NCBI RefSeq assembly: GCF_014529535.1
Contig: NW_023503941.1
Location: forward strand, 5,381,214-5,445,213
Direction of reading: 5' to 3'
DNA: 64,000 bases
Source: Bradysia coprophila
Taxonomy: Eukaryota > Arthropoda > Insecta > Diptera > Sciaridae
The notes below the pieces were generated by a model, which worked only from the letters and a program-made list of their open reading frames with translations, did not search any database and was not told where the DNA came from. This document shows, one piece after another, positions 35,313 through 46,100 of this stretch. The translations under genes and the position numbers were made by a program. How positions within the stretch are numbered: the stretch's first letter is position 1; the number at the start of each line of letters is the position of its first letter.

Positions 35313-38300
35313 TCACAACAGATTAATACCTAACTTATCAATAATCGCACTTTTAAAAGACAGTCTATTATTACACTTCGTCACTTCCGTTTTATGTTCA
35401 TTAATGAGCCGAATTAGACGAACTAAAGTCTGATTAGTTAAGTACACATTAGAATACCTTGGCTCAATCAACAGTTGCATCGTAGACTCTCTAAAATTGT
35501 AAGCACTTTGAATGTTTCGAACAAATCTTGGTGAAATTAAATCGTCGACAATATTACGTTTGTAAATGTCGAAGGCGAGCATTGCATCTGCAACAGTACG
35601 TCGTTTTTCCAAGCTTTGTAACTTAAGTAGTTTGCATCGATCTTCATACGGTGCAAGTCTGTATGTTGTCGCATTGCTTCGACTTTCCAATAAGTAGATT
35701 ACGAACTGCTTCTGTACGGATTCGATATCGTCTTTGTATATTTGAGCTGCTGGGTTCCAAATGGGCGATGCGAACTCCAGCCTTGACCGTACGTATGCCA
35801 CATAGAGTATTCGCTGCGTTTCTTTCGTAAAATTGCCATTTGAAAAGTGCTTAATGCAGCCAATTGTCTGACGACACTTCATTGTCATCTGTTCAATGTG
35901 ACTACCCGGATGAAACCATCTATTGACCAATACGCCCAAATCGCTCGTTTCCTCGACTCTGCTGATGATCTTATCGCCCATTGTGTAATTGGCACGGATG
36001 AACGATGGTTCGTGTCGGTATAAACTGAAAATGTAGCATTTTTCCTCGTTGAAGAATAGACGATTCACTGTATTCCAGTTTACTACATTGTCGATGTCAC
36101 GCTGCATTTTACGTGTGTCATAGTGGTCAGAAATTATGGACGCCAATTTTATATCATCGGCGAACAGTAGAGTATTCGCGAATTCCACTACGTCAACAAT
36201 GTCATTTATGAACACAATGAACATAAGCGGTCCAAGTGAACTCCCAGGCGGTACTCCCGAAGGTGACTCATACAATGTTGATTTGGAATTCCCAATTTGA
36301 ACGTAATTGGTCCTACCAACCAAGTATTGACAAATCCAACGTGCTGTTTTCTTCCCGATTCCAAATCTAGCTAACTTGATAATCAGCATCAAAATTACCA
36401 ACTTATCGAACGCCGTCTTGTAGTCACCGTAGAATATGTCAAGCTGTGCTAACCGTTCGAAGGCGGCATGTGCCAGTATAGACAACCCAAGTAGATTCGT
36501 GACAACAGATCTTTTGTCTCTGAACCCATGTTGTGCACTTTTCAATTGTGGCTGGATCTTTTCACTAACTTTACGTTTCACGGCAATTTCATGGATTTTA
36601 AGAAGCAGCGTTTGAATGGCAATGACTCTGTAATTCGTAACGTTAGCTTTGTCACCTTTTTTGTGGACAGGAACAACCCGCGACATTTTTGCTGCAGCCG
36701 CAATCTTTCCAGAATCAAACGATTTTTGATACAGCAGCCAAATGGGCCATGCAATCGTTGGTGCACACATTTTAATAACCAATGGCTTGATGTCATCAGG
36801 ACCAGCACCACTTTTCCAATCGAGCGAATGAATTGCTGCCTCAATGTCGAACAACGATAAATTGATTTCCTCAGCGCCACTTATTGGAACATAAACATCG
36901 TCGAAGTTCCAGTTTCCATCGTCCTTTACATAAATCGATTCGAAGTAATCAGCGAATAAGTTGACAATTTCTTCCGTCGATGTGCCAATTTTATCGTCAT
37001 ATTTCATTACGTCAGGATACCTCTCGTTTCGACCGTTCATTTTGACAAATTTCCAAAATTCCGACGGGTTTGACTTGATGTTCTCTTGCGTGCGTATATT
37101 GAATTCATCGGATCGATGGTCACATTCATCACTAAATGCCTTTTCTGCTGCCTCATATTCGGTCATTGATGCCGGCCCATCACCCTTGCGCTTGTACAGT
37201 TTATTCCGACGATTCTTTAGATGTTGAATGTCTTTATTCCACCACTTCGGTTTGTTCGAATACTTTTTAATCGTTCTCGTTGGTATGTTTTGTTCAATGA
37301 GAGACTGTATTGTTTGAATGAAAAATTTGTAAGCTGATTCGTCATCTCTCATGTTGAATTCGTGCTGGAAATTTATTGCTTCCAATTGGTGTGCCATCCT
37401 TTCATAATTTCCACGTTTGTATTGACGAACAGTAACGGTTTCCGTAAACGATGATGATTTCGAATAATCCAGTTTGATTTCATACGGAATGTGTCTGGCG
37501 TCTTGCTGTGACTGCTCGATGATAGTATATCGGTCACTTGTTACATTAACTGCATCAGACTCGTTCACGAATACCAAGTCCAAAACGTTTGATGCATTAT
37601 TGCGGAAATTCGAGAGCTGTGATAGCGGCAGGCTAAGCATTTTGTCCAAAAAGTCGAGCGCATCAGTTTGGAAGCACGAACGATTTCCATTAGCATTGTG
37701 ATCGGTCGAAGCATACGGTAAATAGGCGTTTTCATCGTCTTCATCGATAGACCAGTTTATGTCATGCAGATTGAAGTCGCCAAGGACAATTATTCGGTGA
37801 TTAAGATACTTCTCTACGATGAGTTTCACATGATGATAATGTTTCAGAGCAATGCTCAGGTCGAACACACTCATGTAGCAGACGTATAGGATTAATGGCC
37901 GAGGTTTGATGTGTATCTCGACAACTACGAATTCGCTCGCCTCATCCGGTCCAATTTCAGAATTGATCGGAACTGAATTACTTCTCAATGTATAATGCAC
38001 CAATACTGCAACTCCACCCGACCGTCTCAACGTTTGTACCATTCTGTCACACCGGTAAACATTGAATTTGTCTGGAAAATATACACTGCTGGATTGTCCA
38101 TTGTCAAACATGGTTTCGGTGAAACAGAGCGCCTTGTAAATGGATAATTCGATTTTCATGCTGATATTTCGTTTGTTCGTGATGCTGCGGACGTTGTCAT
38201 AGTAGATCGGTAATGTATGGAAACGTTCGGTATCGTCGACTGATTGTGATAGTTCCAATGGCAAATCTTGACGGGTTGCTGAATTACCATTTGCGTTTTG

Positions 38301-38372
38301 GAAAAATGACGTGATGAGCGACTGCAACTTCGGCATACGATTTGGACATGCGACAATGGAATTTATTTTCAA
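35313..38372 (-). CDS. Non-LTR ORF2: endonuclease and reverse transcriptase, 1019 aa
   Basis: The N-terminal third is an APE-type endonuclease with YYDNVRSITNK (Asn60), FTET (Glu86) and VLGDFNLHDINW (residues 197-208). The middle is a reverse transcriptase with VVPVHKKGD, NYRVIA, QHGFRDKRS, a D-x3-AFD block (GDYKTAFDKL), SGVPPGSSLGPLMF and the catalytic FADD at residues 737-740. The C-terminal part is the usual thumb/connector without an RNase H that I can see. The frame is open for 1019 codons with no stop. It would nick target DNA and prime cDNA synthesis by target-primed reverse transcription. SGVPPGS instead of the common GVPQGS, and YKTAFD instead of SKAFD, are lineage variants. Frames on the opposite strand in this region are shadows. 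Confidence 0.93.
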   Translation of the reverse strand: MKINSIVACPNRMPKLQSLITSFFQNANGNSATRQDLPLELSQSVDDTERFHTLPIYYDNVRSITNKRNISMKIELSIYKALCFTETMFDNGQSSSVYFPDKFNVYRCDRMVQTLRRSGGVAVLVHYTLRSNSVPINSEIGPDEASEFVVVEIHIKPRPLILYVCYMSVFDLSIALKHYHHVKLIVEKYLNHRIIVLGDFNLHDINWSIDEDDENAYLPYASTDHNANGNRSCFQTDALDFLDKMLSLPLSQLSNFRNNASNVLDLVFVNESDAVNVTSDRYTIIEQSQQDARHIPYEIKLDYSKSSSFTETVTVRQYKRGNYERMAHQLEAINFQHEFNMRDDESAYKFFIQTIQSLIEQNIPTRTIKKYSNKPKWWNKDIQHLKNRRNKLYKRKGDGPASMTEYEAAEKAFSDECDHRSDEFNIRTQENIKSNPSEFWKFVKMNGRNERYPDVMKYDDKIGTSTEEIVNLFADYFESIYVKDDGNWNFDDVYVPISGAEEINLSLFDIEAAIHSLDWKSGAGPDDIKPLVIKMCAPTIAWPIWLLYQKSFDSGKIAAAAKMSRVVPVHKKGDKANVTNYRVIAIQTLLLKIHEIAVKRKVSEKIQPQLKSAQHGFRDKRSVVTNLLGLSILAHAAFERLAQLDIFYGDYKTAFDKLVILMLIIKLARFGIGKKTARWICQYLVGRTNYVQIGNSKSTLYESPSGVPPGSSLGPLMFIVFINDIVDVVEFANTLLFADDIKLASIISDHYDTRKMQRDIDNVVNWNTVNRLFFNEEKCYIFSLYRHEPSFIRANYTMGDKIISRVEETSDLGVLVNRWFHPGSHIEQMTMKCRQTIGCIKHFSNGNFTKETQRILYVAYVRSRLEFASPIWNPAAQIYKDDIESVQKQFVIYLLESRSNATTYRLAPYEDRCKLLKLQSLEKRRTVADAMLAFDIYKRNIVDDLISPRFVRNIQSAYNFRESTMQLLIEPRYSNVYLTNQTLVRLIRLINEHKTEVTKCNNRLSFKSAIIDKLGINLL

Positions 38373-38419
38373 ATCAATTGGTGTAGTGTCAACGATTGCT
38401 TGGCGAGAACATATACTGT

Positions 38420-39144
38420 TTAATGTGTTACCTGAGCGGTATCCATCGCTGTTTGCTCCGGATCCTTCAGTAGGCGCTCCGAGTTTTTTGATGCTTCCAT
38501 TTGTTGCGAAATTTGACCCACACGTGCTCCAGTTGACGGTCTACGCACAATTTCGAATTCACGGATCTGACTGTTTGACGGCCAATACATCGGTTGCATC
38601 AGAGTACTGAAATTCGCTTGTTTGCATCCAATGAAGAATGATACGAACGAATACGTTGTGATGTCGCGATTCTTCTTGACCAGTTTACGAACTTCAAATT
38701 CAGTTGAAGCGATTCCAATCGACCCCTTGATGTGCTCCATTATTTCTGCTTCCGTCGTATCTCGATGAATTCCAGAAATCCAGACACCCTTCTCGTGTTC
38801 CGGTTGATCAGCACGCTTTTGTTTAGGCGGTGAAAGAGGTTTTCCAATAAGGATATTAGAAGTACCGGCAGTCACAGGCTTCGACATTTTCGGCGTTTTC
38901 ATTGGCTTCAACGATTTCGGTGTTTCCACACGCTTTGTAGACCTTGGCGTTCCAACCGAATCAATTCCTTTCCGTGCTATGCTGGCGTATGTGGCTTTGG
39001 ACTCCTTGGTAGATTCAACAACTGCGGCTGTATTTTCTCGAACCGTTCCATTCATTTTCTCCACCGATGTCTGCAGACCAGCGATCGTGTTCGTTTGAGA
39101 ATCGATTTTCAGAGCCAAAGCGTCGATTGCAGCTTGACGCTGTT
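38420..39144 (-). CDS. Non-LTR ORF1 (gag-like), 5' truncated
   Basis: The frame is open from the junction with the right direct repeat at 39144; the first internal ATG is at 39118. It begins in a coiled-coil-like segment (QQRQAAIDALALKIDSQTN), continues through a basic Lys/Thr/Pro-rich linker and ends in a folded domain (KGVWISGIHRDTTEAEIMEHI) typical of the RRM/PRE-like domain of insect non-LTR ORF1 proteins. The zinc knuckles seen in many ORF1 proteins are absent. Loss of the N-terminus is 5' truncation, typical of incomplete reverse transcription. ORF1 stops 47 bases before ORF2 starts. Confidence 0.75.
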
Positions 39145-39908
39145 GAAATCTCTCTCCGTTAACACTGTGTTAAAGAGCGGAAAAATAGAGAAAAAAACAT
39201 AGCTAACGCCGACCCGTACGAAACACCCATTCGTATCAAAAGCCTTTACTGTGAAACTCTTCATTTCTTTTACTTCATTCTCTACTGAAAAGCTATTTGC
39301 CCTTTAAAATCACTTACATTATCTTTCTTTGCCTTGTTAGCATATCCAAGTAAATTGCCGGAGGCAATATAGACAGCCCCGTACGAAGACAAATTTCATA
39401 AATTCCTATTTAAACAGCTATATACCGCTATATTTACCTATATTTCACTGTAAATAAACATTTCACAGAGGAATATGCTATTATATAGCTCTATATGCCT
39501 GTATATAGCTCAATATAGCTGTATATAGGTATATATAGATGTCCATATATGGAATCACTGAAACCCCTCACACTTAACACATTATTTCCATGTTAACAGA
39601 AACTCTCTAAGTATCATTTTCCCCAAGATATATCACTTTTATTAAAATCCAATATGGCCACCGGCAGCCATTTTGTTAGGAGACCGGAAATTTTACCGAC
39701 GCTTTACATTCGTTAATACCTTTCAAACAAAAAAAAAATCATGAAATTCGGTCAAAATTTACTCCACGTTCACTGTACGGCCGAGTAGCCAGATAAGAGC
39801 TCACTCCAAGAGACCTAGCTCACGCTCCGGAGAACATAATTTCAAAAACTTTTTTTCCCCTGATTGGTACGGTCAATACCTATCTAATAAAGCTAAAACA
39901 GACGAAAT
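39145..39908. repeat. 763-bp direct repeat, right copy
   Basis: This is the second copy of 34445-35207, one base longer because of an A-run. It begins exactly where the 5'-truncated retrotransposon ends, and its right border (GACGAAAT) is where the left copy meets the retrotransposon tail. Confidence 0.95.
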
Positions 39909-40694
39909 ATGTTGAAATGTGGCCGACCTACAAGCAAAAACTGCTTGCCGCCCTGTGCCTGTTGCACACCAACGGGTCTAACTCACGAGTCGGTCATCCG
40001 ATTTCTATAAACTTTTTTTTTGTCGATCGGTATTGTAAATACCTTTTCTTTGACGTATCACTGACAAGTGTTGTGCTTAAATGTCTGGAGATATCGTCGA
40101 AAAACCGTAAAGCACTTATTGGGCCACAGCTCGGGAAGGGTCGATCCAAAATCACTCATCTTCGAACTTAGCCTGTCTTTTGACATTACCAAACGGGAAA
40201 AAAAAGAATATTCAAAATCGGATGCGTTTTACTCAAGTTATCGTGCAGACGGACAGACGGACATTTTTTTTCACTGATTTGGCATCTCTAGACAACCACA
40301 ATAGGTTTCCCCTTACTCAGGGAGTCCAATTCGACGTGTTACGGACGTATGCGTAAACGCATAAGACCCCAGTACTTCGTACGGGTCTAAAAATTATTCA
40401 ACTGGTTTCGAAGCATTACATGTCAAAATTTTTATGTAAAAGTCTAGGAGCAAACTAGATAATTTAACTGAGTTCGATATTCTCTTTAAACATTCTATAC
40501 AGTGTTCAAAGAGCGTAAAAGAGAGAAAAATTAACTGGTTCCGTTGGGTGATACGTCAAAATTTGTATGTAAAAGTCCAGTTAACTAGGAAAAAACCAGT
40601 TAATTTAACTGAGCTCGATGGGTGAACGTGAACACTCTTTTTGACATTCTCTTTGAACACTATATAGTGGTGGTGTCTCAACAGAGTTTTACAA
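39909..40694. other. Repeat debris, no gene
   Basis: It contains CAGACGGACAGACGGACA near 40245, CTTCGTACGGGTCTAAAAA near 40375 (shared with 28255), and a duplicated phrase with CCAGTTAATTTAACTGAGCTCG near 40595 that resembles 28270. No coding frame is supported. Confidence 0.45.
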
Positions 40695-41092
40695 TTCACA
40701 AGCACAGTACTTAAGGACTTAAGAGGCATCGATGCTTTACTGAAAAGCATACATTTGGGCGTTTTTTAAATGCTAGATTTAAGTTTACTTTTGATGATTT
40801 CTTTCCACCAGAATTCTTTTTCGAAAATATAGGACCGCAATAACGACCACGAATGTGTTACCTTTCGACAGCAAATGATTCGGTTGTAGTAGTTTTTTCG
40901 TTAAGCTGCTCACTTTTCTCATAGATCTAACTTATATTAAAACTAAAACTAACACATTCGTGGTCGTTATTGCTGTCGTACATTTTACAAAAAGGATTCT
41001 GATGAAAAGATGTCATCAAAAAAGAAATACTAGACACCCAGATGTAGGCCACAATTTCAGCTAAGCATTGATGCCTCTTTAGGCAGTGTAGA
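40695..41092. repeat. Foldback MITE, ~150-bp arms
   Basis: The block ending CCACGAATGTGTTA near 40860 pairs with TAACACATTCGTGGTCG near 40950. The outer parts (AAGAGGCATCGATGC, 40720, against GCATTGATGCCTCTT, 41065) also pair. Confidence 0.8.
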
Positions 41093-41511
41093 GTGTTAAC
41101 CAAGAGATATAATTCGGTTCAGTTAAACGTAACTGGCCTTGAGGACAGTGCCAAATTGAGAGATGATTCGCATACAAAATTCATACTTCGAGAATTCGAA
41201 CTTTCGATACATTTTAATTCAGAAATTTAATTGATCTTCGCTCTCCGTTAAACACTCATGCAGTTCATTTGATTTCATTATATTCGGCCATATCAGTTTT
41301 TTTAGATGCATCCACAAGGACTTGCGTCACATTTCCTTCTTAACTTTTTTTTTAATCGAAATGTTTCCACGATCAGAGCCGTAATTAGAAGATATTGATC
41401 ACTGTGGAATCCACGGTGTGGATGCACCACATCAAATGAAGCTGATGTGTCTAAAAATACATTTTCGGAAATAACAAGTTGAAATGTGCTTGAAAATTAA
41501 AGAAAGTTAAA
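41093..41511. other. Gene-free stretch
   Basis: It contains the inverted relative of 34405-34444 (near 41105-41160) and one GGACTTGCGTCACATTT phrase (41328). Nothing else was seen. Confidence 0.4.
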
Positions 41512-41520
41512 AAAAAAATC

Positions 41521-41602
41521 CGACGAGGATGGGATTCGAACCCACGCGTGCAGAGCACATTGGATTAGCAGTCCAACGCCTTAACCGCTCGGCCACCTCG
41601 TC
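41521..41602 (-). tRNA. tRNA-Ser (GCT anticodon)
   Basis: This 82-base gene has a 7-bp acceptor stem (GACGAGG / CCTCGTC), D-arm GTGGCCGAGCGGTTAAGGC with A and B box promoters (B box GGTTCGAATCC), an anticodon loop CTGCTAA giving GCT, and the long variable arm of a type II tRNA (TGTGCTCTGCACGC). The discriminator is G. No intron is present. A second identical copy, inverted, is at 48858-48939. Confidence 0.97.
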
Positions 41603-41749
41603 ATATGCGTAGATCACTGACTACAATCAATTAGCATTTTCAAATGTGTTTGCCCTAAGGTGTTTGTGTTCTGGACGATCACTTTTCAAAGTTTTGATTG
41701 GCTTCAAACTACATCGAATTCTGTCTAGCGAATTGTTCGACGGCATAAT

Positions 41750-42097
41750 TTAAAGTTGAAAGGAAATGCGCATCCGATAACTTTTGGGATTGCCGTTCGT
41801 AACGGACGTCTTAGCTCCAGATGAGCATTTCTTCTTATTGTCTTTGCAGATCTTTTCCACATCGCATGCGTTAGATGCGCTCAGTAAGTAAACGCAACGA
41901 AAGTGAACCATCGAAACCGTTTCGGGGGACAAACATTTTCGGGAACATTTTCGCGAAGAGAAAGCCAATTCGTTCAGGTAATTTGGGAAACATTTTTTTC
42001 GTAGTACAAGCGAAAAGGTTTTAGGTTTAGAGGCTAACCTTTTACAAGACGGATTGTCGTCTGTTTTCGGCAATGACGACGACGACGACAATAACAA
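41750..42097 (-). CDS. Hypothetical small basic Cys-containing ORF in the left arm
   Basis: The 115-codon frame starts on a non-ATG codon; its open part begins with a Ser run from a (TCG)n tract. It then has scattered Cys in Lys/Arg-rich context (KKCFP, RKCSRKC, ACDVEKICKD, KKKCSSG). I know no family. On the same strand TATTTAAG at 42124-42131 could be a TATA box about 30 bases before the frame. The matching frame in the right arm has a stop codon after 68 codons, which argues against a conserved protein. It may instead be a non-coding transcript or the remains of a small gene copied with the tRNA. Confidence 0.25.
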   Translation of the reverse strand: MLLSSSSSLPKTDDNPSCKRLASKPKTFSLVLRKKCFPNYLNELAFSSRKCSRKCLSPETVSMVHFRCVYLLSASNACDVEKICKDNKKKCSSGAKTSVTNGNPKSYRMRISFQL

Positions 42098-42438
42098 GCG
42101 ATGTGCTCTGGCTATGGTGCTCTCTTAAATAGTCAAATGCGTGGAGAAACAGAGGAAGAGAGAGAGAGAGAGTTGCTAATTGTACCGCTTGTCGTTTGTA
42201 AAAGGTTTAAAATAGACAGCATCGATCCAACACAATTGAATTAAACTCCGAAAGAAGGTGAGATATGCGAGCTGGATGAGGTGATTGGTAAAATGAAATG
42301 AAACAATTCGTAGTCTAGTTTAGTTAGTTGAGTTCGTTCGATTTTCTTTTGTTATTTTTGTTTTCCTCTCTTCAAAGCGTAACTAACTTATTTTCCCATT
42401 ACGTTCATCAAGTTAACAGATTCGGTCCTTAGTAATAA

Positions 42439-43155
42439 ATGAAACATTAGGAATGTCACTTTCTCTCCCATTCTCTCCCATAGTAGGAGCCAACTGTCAT
42501 TCACATGTTCCTTCTATCTCGCCACAGGCGTATACCAACCTATCATTTCTCTGTTCACGAAACGTCAGTAAATGGGGTTTTGCGCACACGATGTGTTAAC
42601 TCGCTCCGCTCATATCGGCAAACTCACATCTAGTGCGCAAAACAAGCCCATTTACTAACTAGTTAGCAAAATAGCTATTTTTGAACAATAATATCGGCCT
42701 TTTAACGATAGTTACTGACTACATTGACCGTGTGTAAATGTCGCATCTCCTCAAAAGAATGCATCGTTCCAAGTTTAAGCACATTGTCGGGACCTCCTAT
42801 ACCCATACCCATACCCATGCAATTAATGTTGCCAAACAGTCAAGAAACTAAGAAAACGATGCGCCTCAGTGCTGTGTGTGGTCTTAAAACTTATTTATTT
42901 ACAGTATAGGACACGTCAATTTACAAAAATAGTCTCTTCATCATTTATCTTATTATATACTATGCGTAGGTAGGTGTGGTGTGTGTATACATCGTAACAA
43001 CAATTCTGTCTACGAACGATTTTAACAATTAATTAAAAAGAAAAATTCTTTCAAATACGGTGAATCCTTCAAAAGAACGTTAAAAACAACGGTTAAAAGG
43101 TACAGCCTAAATAGTAAATAACAACAGCCCCTGCCCTCCATCCGTTGCGTCTCGT
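42439..43155. other. 3' flank of ABCB7 with repeats
   Basis: Repeat family B (see 7578) occupies about 42460-42560. A foldback at about 42566-42660 pairs GTAAATGGGGTTTTGCGCAC with GTGCGCAAAACAAGCCCATTTAC and contains the hairpin word ACTCGCTCCGCTC. The rest is AT-rich and probably 3' UTR of the minus-strand transporter. Confidence 0.6.
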
Positions 43156-46100
43156 CTACAATTTATTTTGCGTCGACCATAACTTTGAATAGAGTCCACC
43201 TTTCGGCAGCAACTCGCTGTGTGTACCTCGTTCAGCAATTTTCCCATTCTCCAGCACCAAAATTTCATCGGCATCCATGACCGTCGACAGTCGATGTGCT
43301 ATGCAAATGCTCGTACGTCCTTCGGTGGCTCGCATCAGAGCTTGAAGAATATTCTACGGAAGGAAATTGTGGTTGCGTTAGTCATCACATGTTACAATCG
43401 TCAACGGACGAGACGGGCTTACATGTTCCGTGATCGAATCCAAGCTGCTAGTCGCTTCATCGAACACCAAAATTGGAGTGTTCTTTAGAATAGCTCTGGC
43501 GATGGCAACGCGTTGCTTCTCTCCGCCGGACAGTTTTAGGCCACGTTCACCGACCTGCGGTGGGAGAAACAGGAACAAATTCAATTAGATAATGCTACGA
43601 ATGGATGGAAGGGATGACAGATATCCCTTTAACGATTCGGGTCAATGTTCCAACGGGTCTGTTGGTGCACCTAGTGGATAGTACTCGCCAATTTTGACAT
43701 GGTCGACCTGCACCGACCCACACTGTACGTAGAACATGAAAAATCGAAAAAAAATGCTACTCCGCCATACAAGTTGGGATTTCACCATTTTAGAGACTTC
43801 TTTCTTTGACTTTCAAATCTGGAGACCTTGCACCTCGTCAGACTTTTATTCGGAGAGATTTTGACAATTGAAACGTTTTGACAGTCCAGATCGTCCACCA
43901 TCCCTTCGAGAATTTTTCTCTTGTCACTCAATCACTAGGGCATTCGGGGCTACTGATGACATCGTCAGGTCGAATTCATTTTCTCCACATTTTTCCCTTC
44001 AAGATTGTCTTTCTGTTCCACAACTAACCTGCGTATCGTATCCGTTCGGCCAGTTCAAAATACTATCGTGTATGTCAGCCATCTTTGCAGCCTTCTCCAC
44101 ATCAGCCTGACTTTTGCTCAAATTGCCGTAGTTGATGTTGTACTTGATCGTGTTGTGGAACAGAACCGAATCCTAAAATTCAAATTTTTAGTCAAACCAA
44201 AGCGACCGTTTTCAACGTTCCTTTTCACCTACTTGCGGTACAATCGCAATCGATTTGCGTAGGCTATCGATGTCGACATCGTTTATGTTCTGACCGCCAA
44301 TCAAAATCGAACCGGACTGTGGCTCGAAGAATCTGTACAGCAGCCGGATCATCGAAGATTTACTAAACGGGGGAAAAAACACCGAATGAGAATCTGACGA
44401 CAGAGTCACATGGAAGCGCACATACCCTGATCCCGAGCCGCCAACGAATGCAATCTTTTTACCGGCCGGGATTGTGAAATTGAGGTCCGTGAAAATCGGC
44501 TTACCCGTTTCGTACTGAAAAGCAACGTTCCTGAATTCAATCGTTGAATTGCTTCGATCAACCGCCAGGTGTGGACAGTCGATTTTGTTTCGAACGTTCG
44601 ACTCAATGCTCATCAAAACGAACATACTCTTCATATCCAGCAGAGCCTGTCTGACTTCCCGGTAAACGCTTCCCAAGAAACCCAGCGGAATGGACAATTG
44701 GAACAGCAATCCATTAACCATGACCAAGTCACCGACGGTCATGTTTCCCTTAACGATTTCCTGAGCGGCCAGCACCATTATCGTGCTGAGAGCAACACTG
44801 AAAATTGCATTCTGTCCCCAGTTGAGCAGCGCCAGACTGGACGACGTTTTAAGGCTCGCCTGTTCGTAGCTCTTCAGCACGTTGTCGTATCGTTCGGCCT
44901 CGTACTTCTCGTTGTTGAAATATTTGACGGTTTCGTAATTGATAAGCGAATCGATGGCCTTGTTTCCAGCGTCATTTTCGGCTCGATTCATGAACACACG
45001 GAATTTGGTTCGCCACTGGGTCACGGTCAATGTGTACGCTGCATATACTCCGACACAGCCCATTGAAACGCCAGCGAAAGCTAATCCACACTAAAAGACG
45101 AATGGATTTTGAATGAATTGCAGGTACACCCAGCGGACATTCCCACGGGAAATTACCTTAATTCCAAGAATACTTGAGACGAGCGCCAGCTCAAAAATCG
45201 TTGGGACAACATTGAAGACCATGGCCGTTAATACGAAATTGATTCCTCGAGATCCTCGATCGATTGTCTGCAAAATGAGAATGTTTCAACCGCAACCTGA
45301 AATAGTATGTTGTGTTACAAGTATTGTAATGTTGATTTTTTCAGCACTAGACCCAAGTTTTCCTTACGAGCGGAGCGAGTAAGGAAAATTGGGTCGTGTG
45401 CTGAAAAAATCTCATTACAATACGTGTAACACATCATGCTTTGTGCCAACCGAGAATTGAAATAGACAAATGCACAAAAATTCAGAATTTTCATTGTAAA
45501 CAATCACTCTTCGAATTTGATTGATCACGTTGCTTTGCATTTTTTTAAAACGAATGCTGTAATAACTCATACGAATTTCATTTCAACACTGGTTTGAGTG
45601 TTGTAATAAGCCATGAAAACGGGTGTTGTAATTTTGGACATTTCAATCTAGTTATCGATATTGAAATCCGTCGTATTTCAATTCTCGGTGGCACAAAGAG
45701 TCTTTCCCGCACCAACCTTAGACAACGCGCCCGTTTGCCGATTTAAATGAAACGCCAAATCCAGATTGTGCAGATGCATGAACACATTGGTCGCAATTTT
45801 CCGTATGGAATGATGGGCAACTTTGGCGAAAACGGCGTTCCGTATTTCGTTGAACGCTGCCGCTCCCGACCGAGCAATACCGTAACCAATCACCAGCGAA
45901 ACGGTACTGGCCAGCACAGCTTCCGGCGCCGTAGCCATACTCAATACGTTCAGTCCGTCAACGGCCGCTTTGAACAGAAACGGTACACCGACATTTGCCA
46001 CCTTCGACGCAATCAATAAGCTCAGCGACAGAACAACCCGTTTCCGAATCATTGCATCGTCTTTGGGCCAAATGTATGACATCATGGCCGTTAGCATGTC

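Larger units (their letters stand above)
35208..39144 (-). mobile_element. 5'-truncated jockey/CR1-type non-LTR retrotransposon
   Basis: The minus-strand element consists of a 5'-truncated ORF1, an intact ORF2, a short 3' UTR and a tail of (TTCAA)n-like repeats at its 3' end (35208-35225). It is bracketed by the 763-bp direct repeats. No LTRs, integrase or protease are present, so the flanking repeats are not LTRs of this element. The intact ORF2 and the near identity of the flanks suggest a recent insertion. Confidence 0.9.
41512..42438. repeat. Left arm of the ~1-kb inverted duplication around ABCB7
   Basis: This segment is the reverse complement of 47747-48950, roughly 90 percent identical by eye over aligned parts. 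It includes a tRNA-Ser gene, an ORF with a TATA-like upstream box, and a region ending in GTTAACAGATTCGGTCCTTA. The right arm is longer because a 130-bp foldback and a short extra segment are inserted there. Confidence 0.92.

Noticed and set aside
36528-37701. Plus-strand ORFs within the non-LTR ORF2
   Set aside because: They are antisense shadows of a 1019-codon frame with clear endonuclease and reverse transcriptase motifs.
34445-39908. LTR retrotransposon reading of the 763-bp direct repeats
   Set aside because: The internal region is a minus-strand non-LTR element with APE endonuclease and a tail of simple repeats, without protease, integrase, primer-binding site or polypurine tract.
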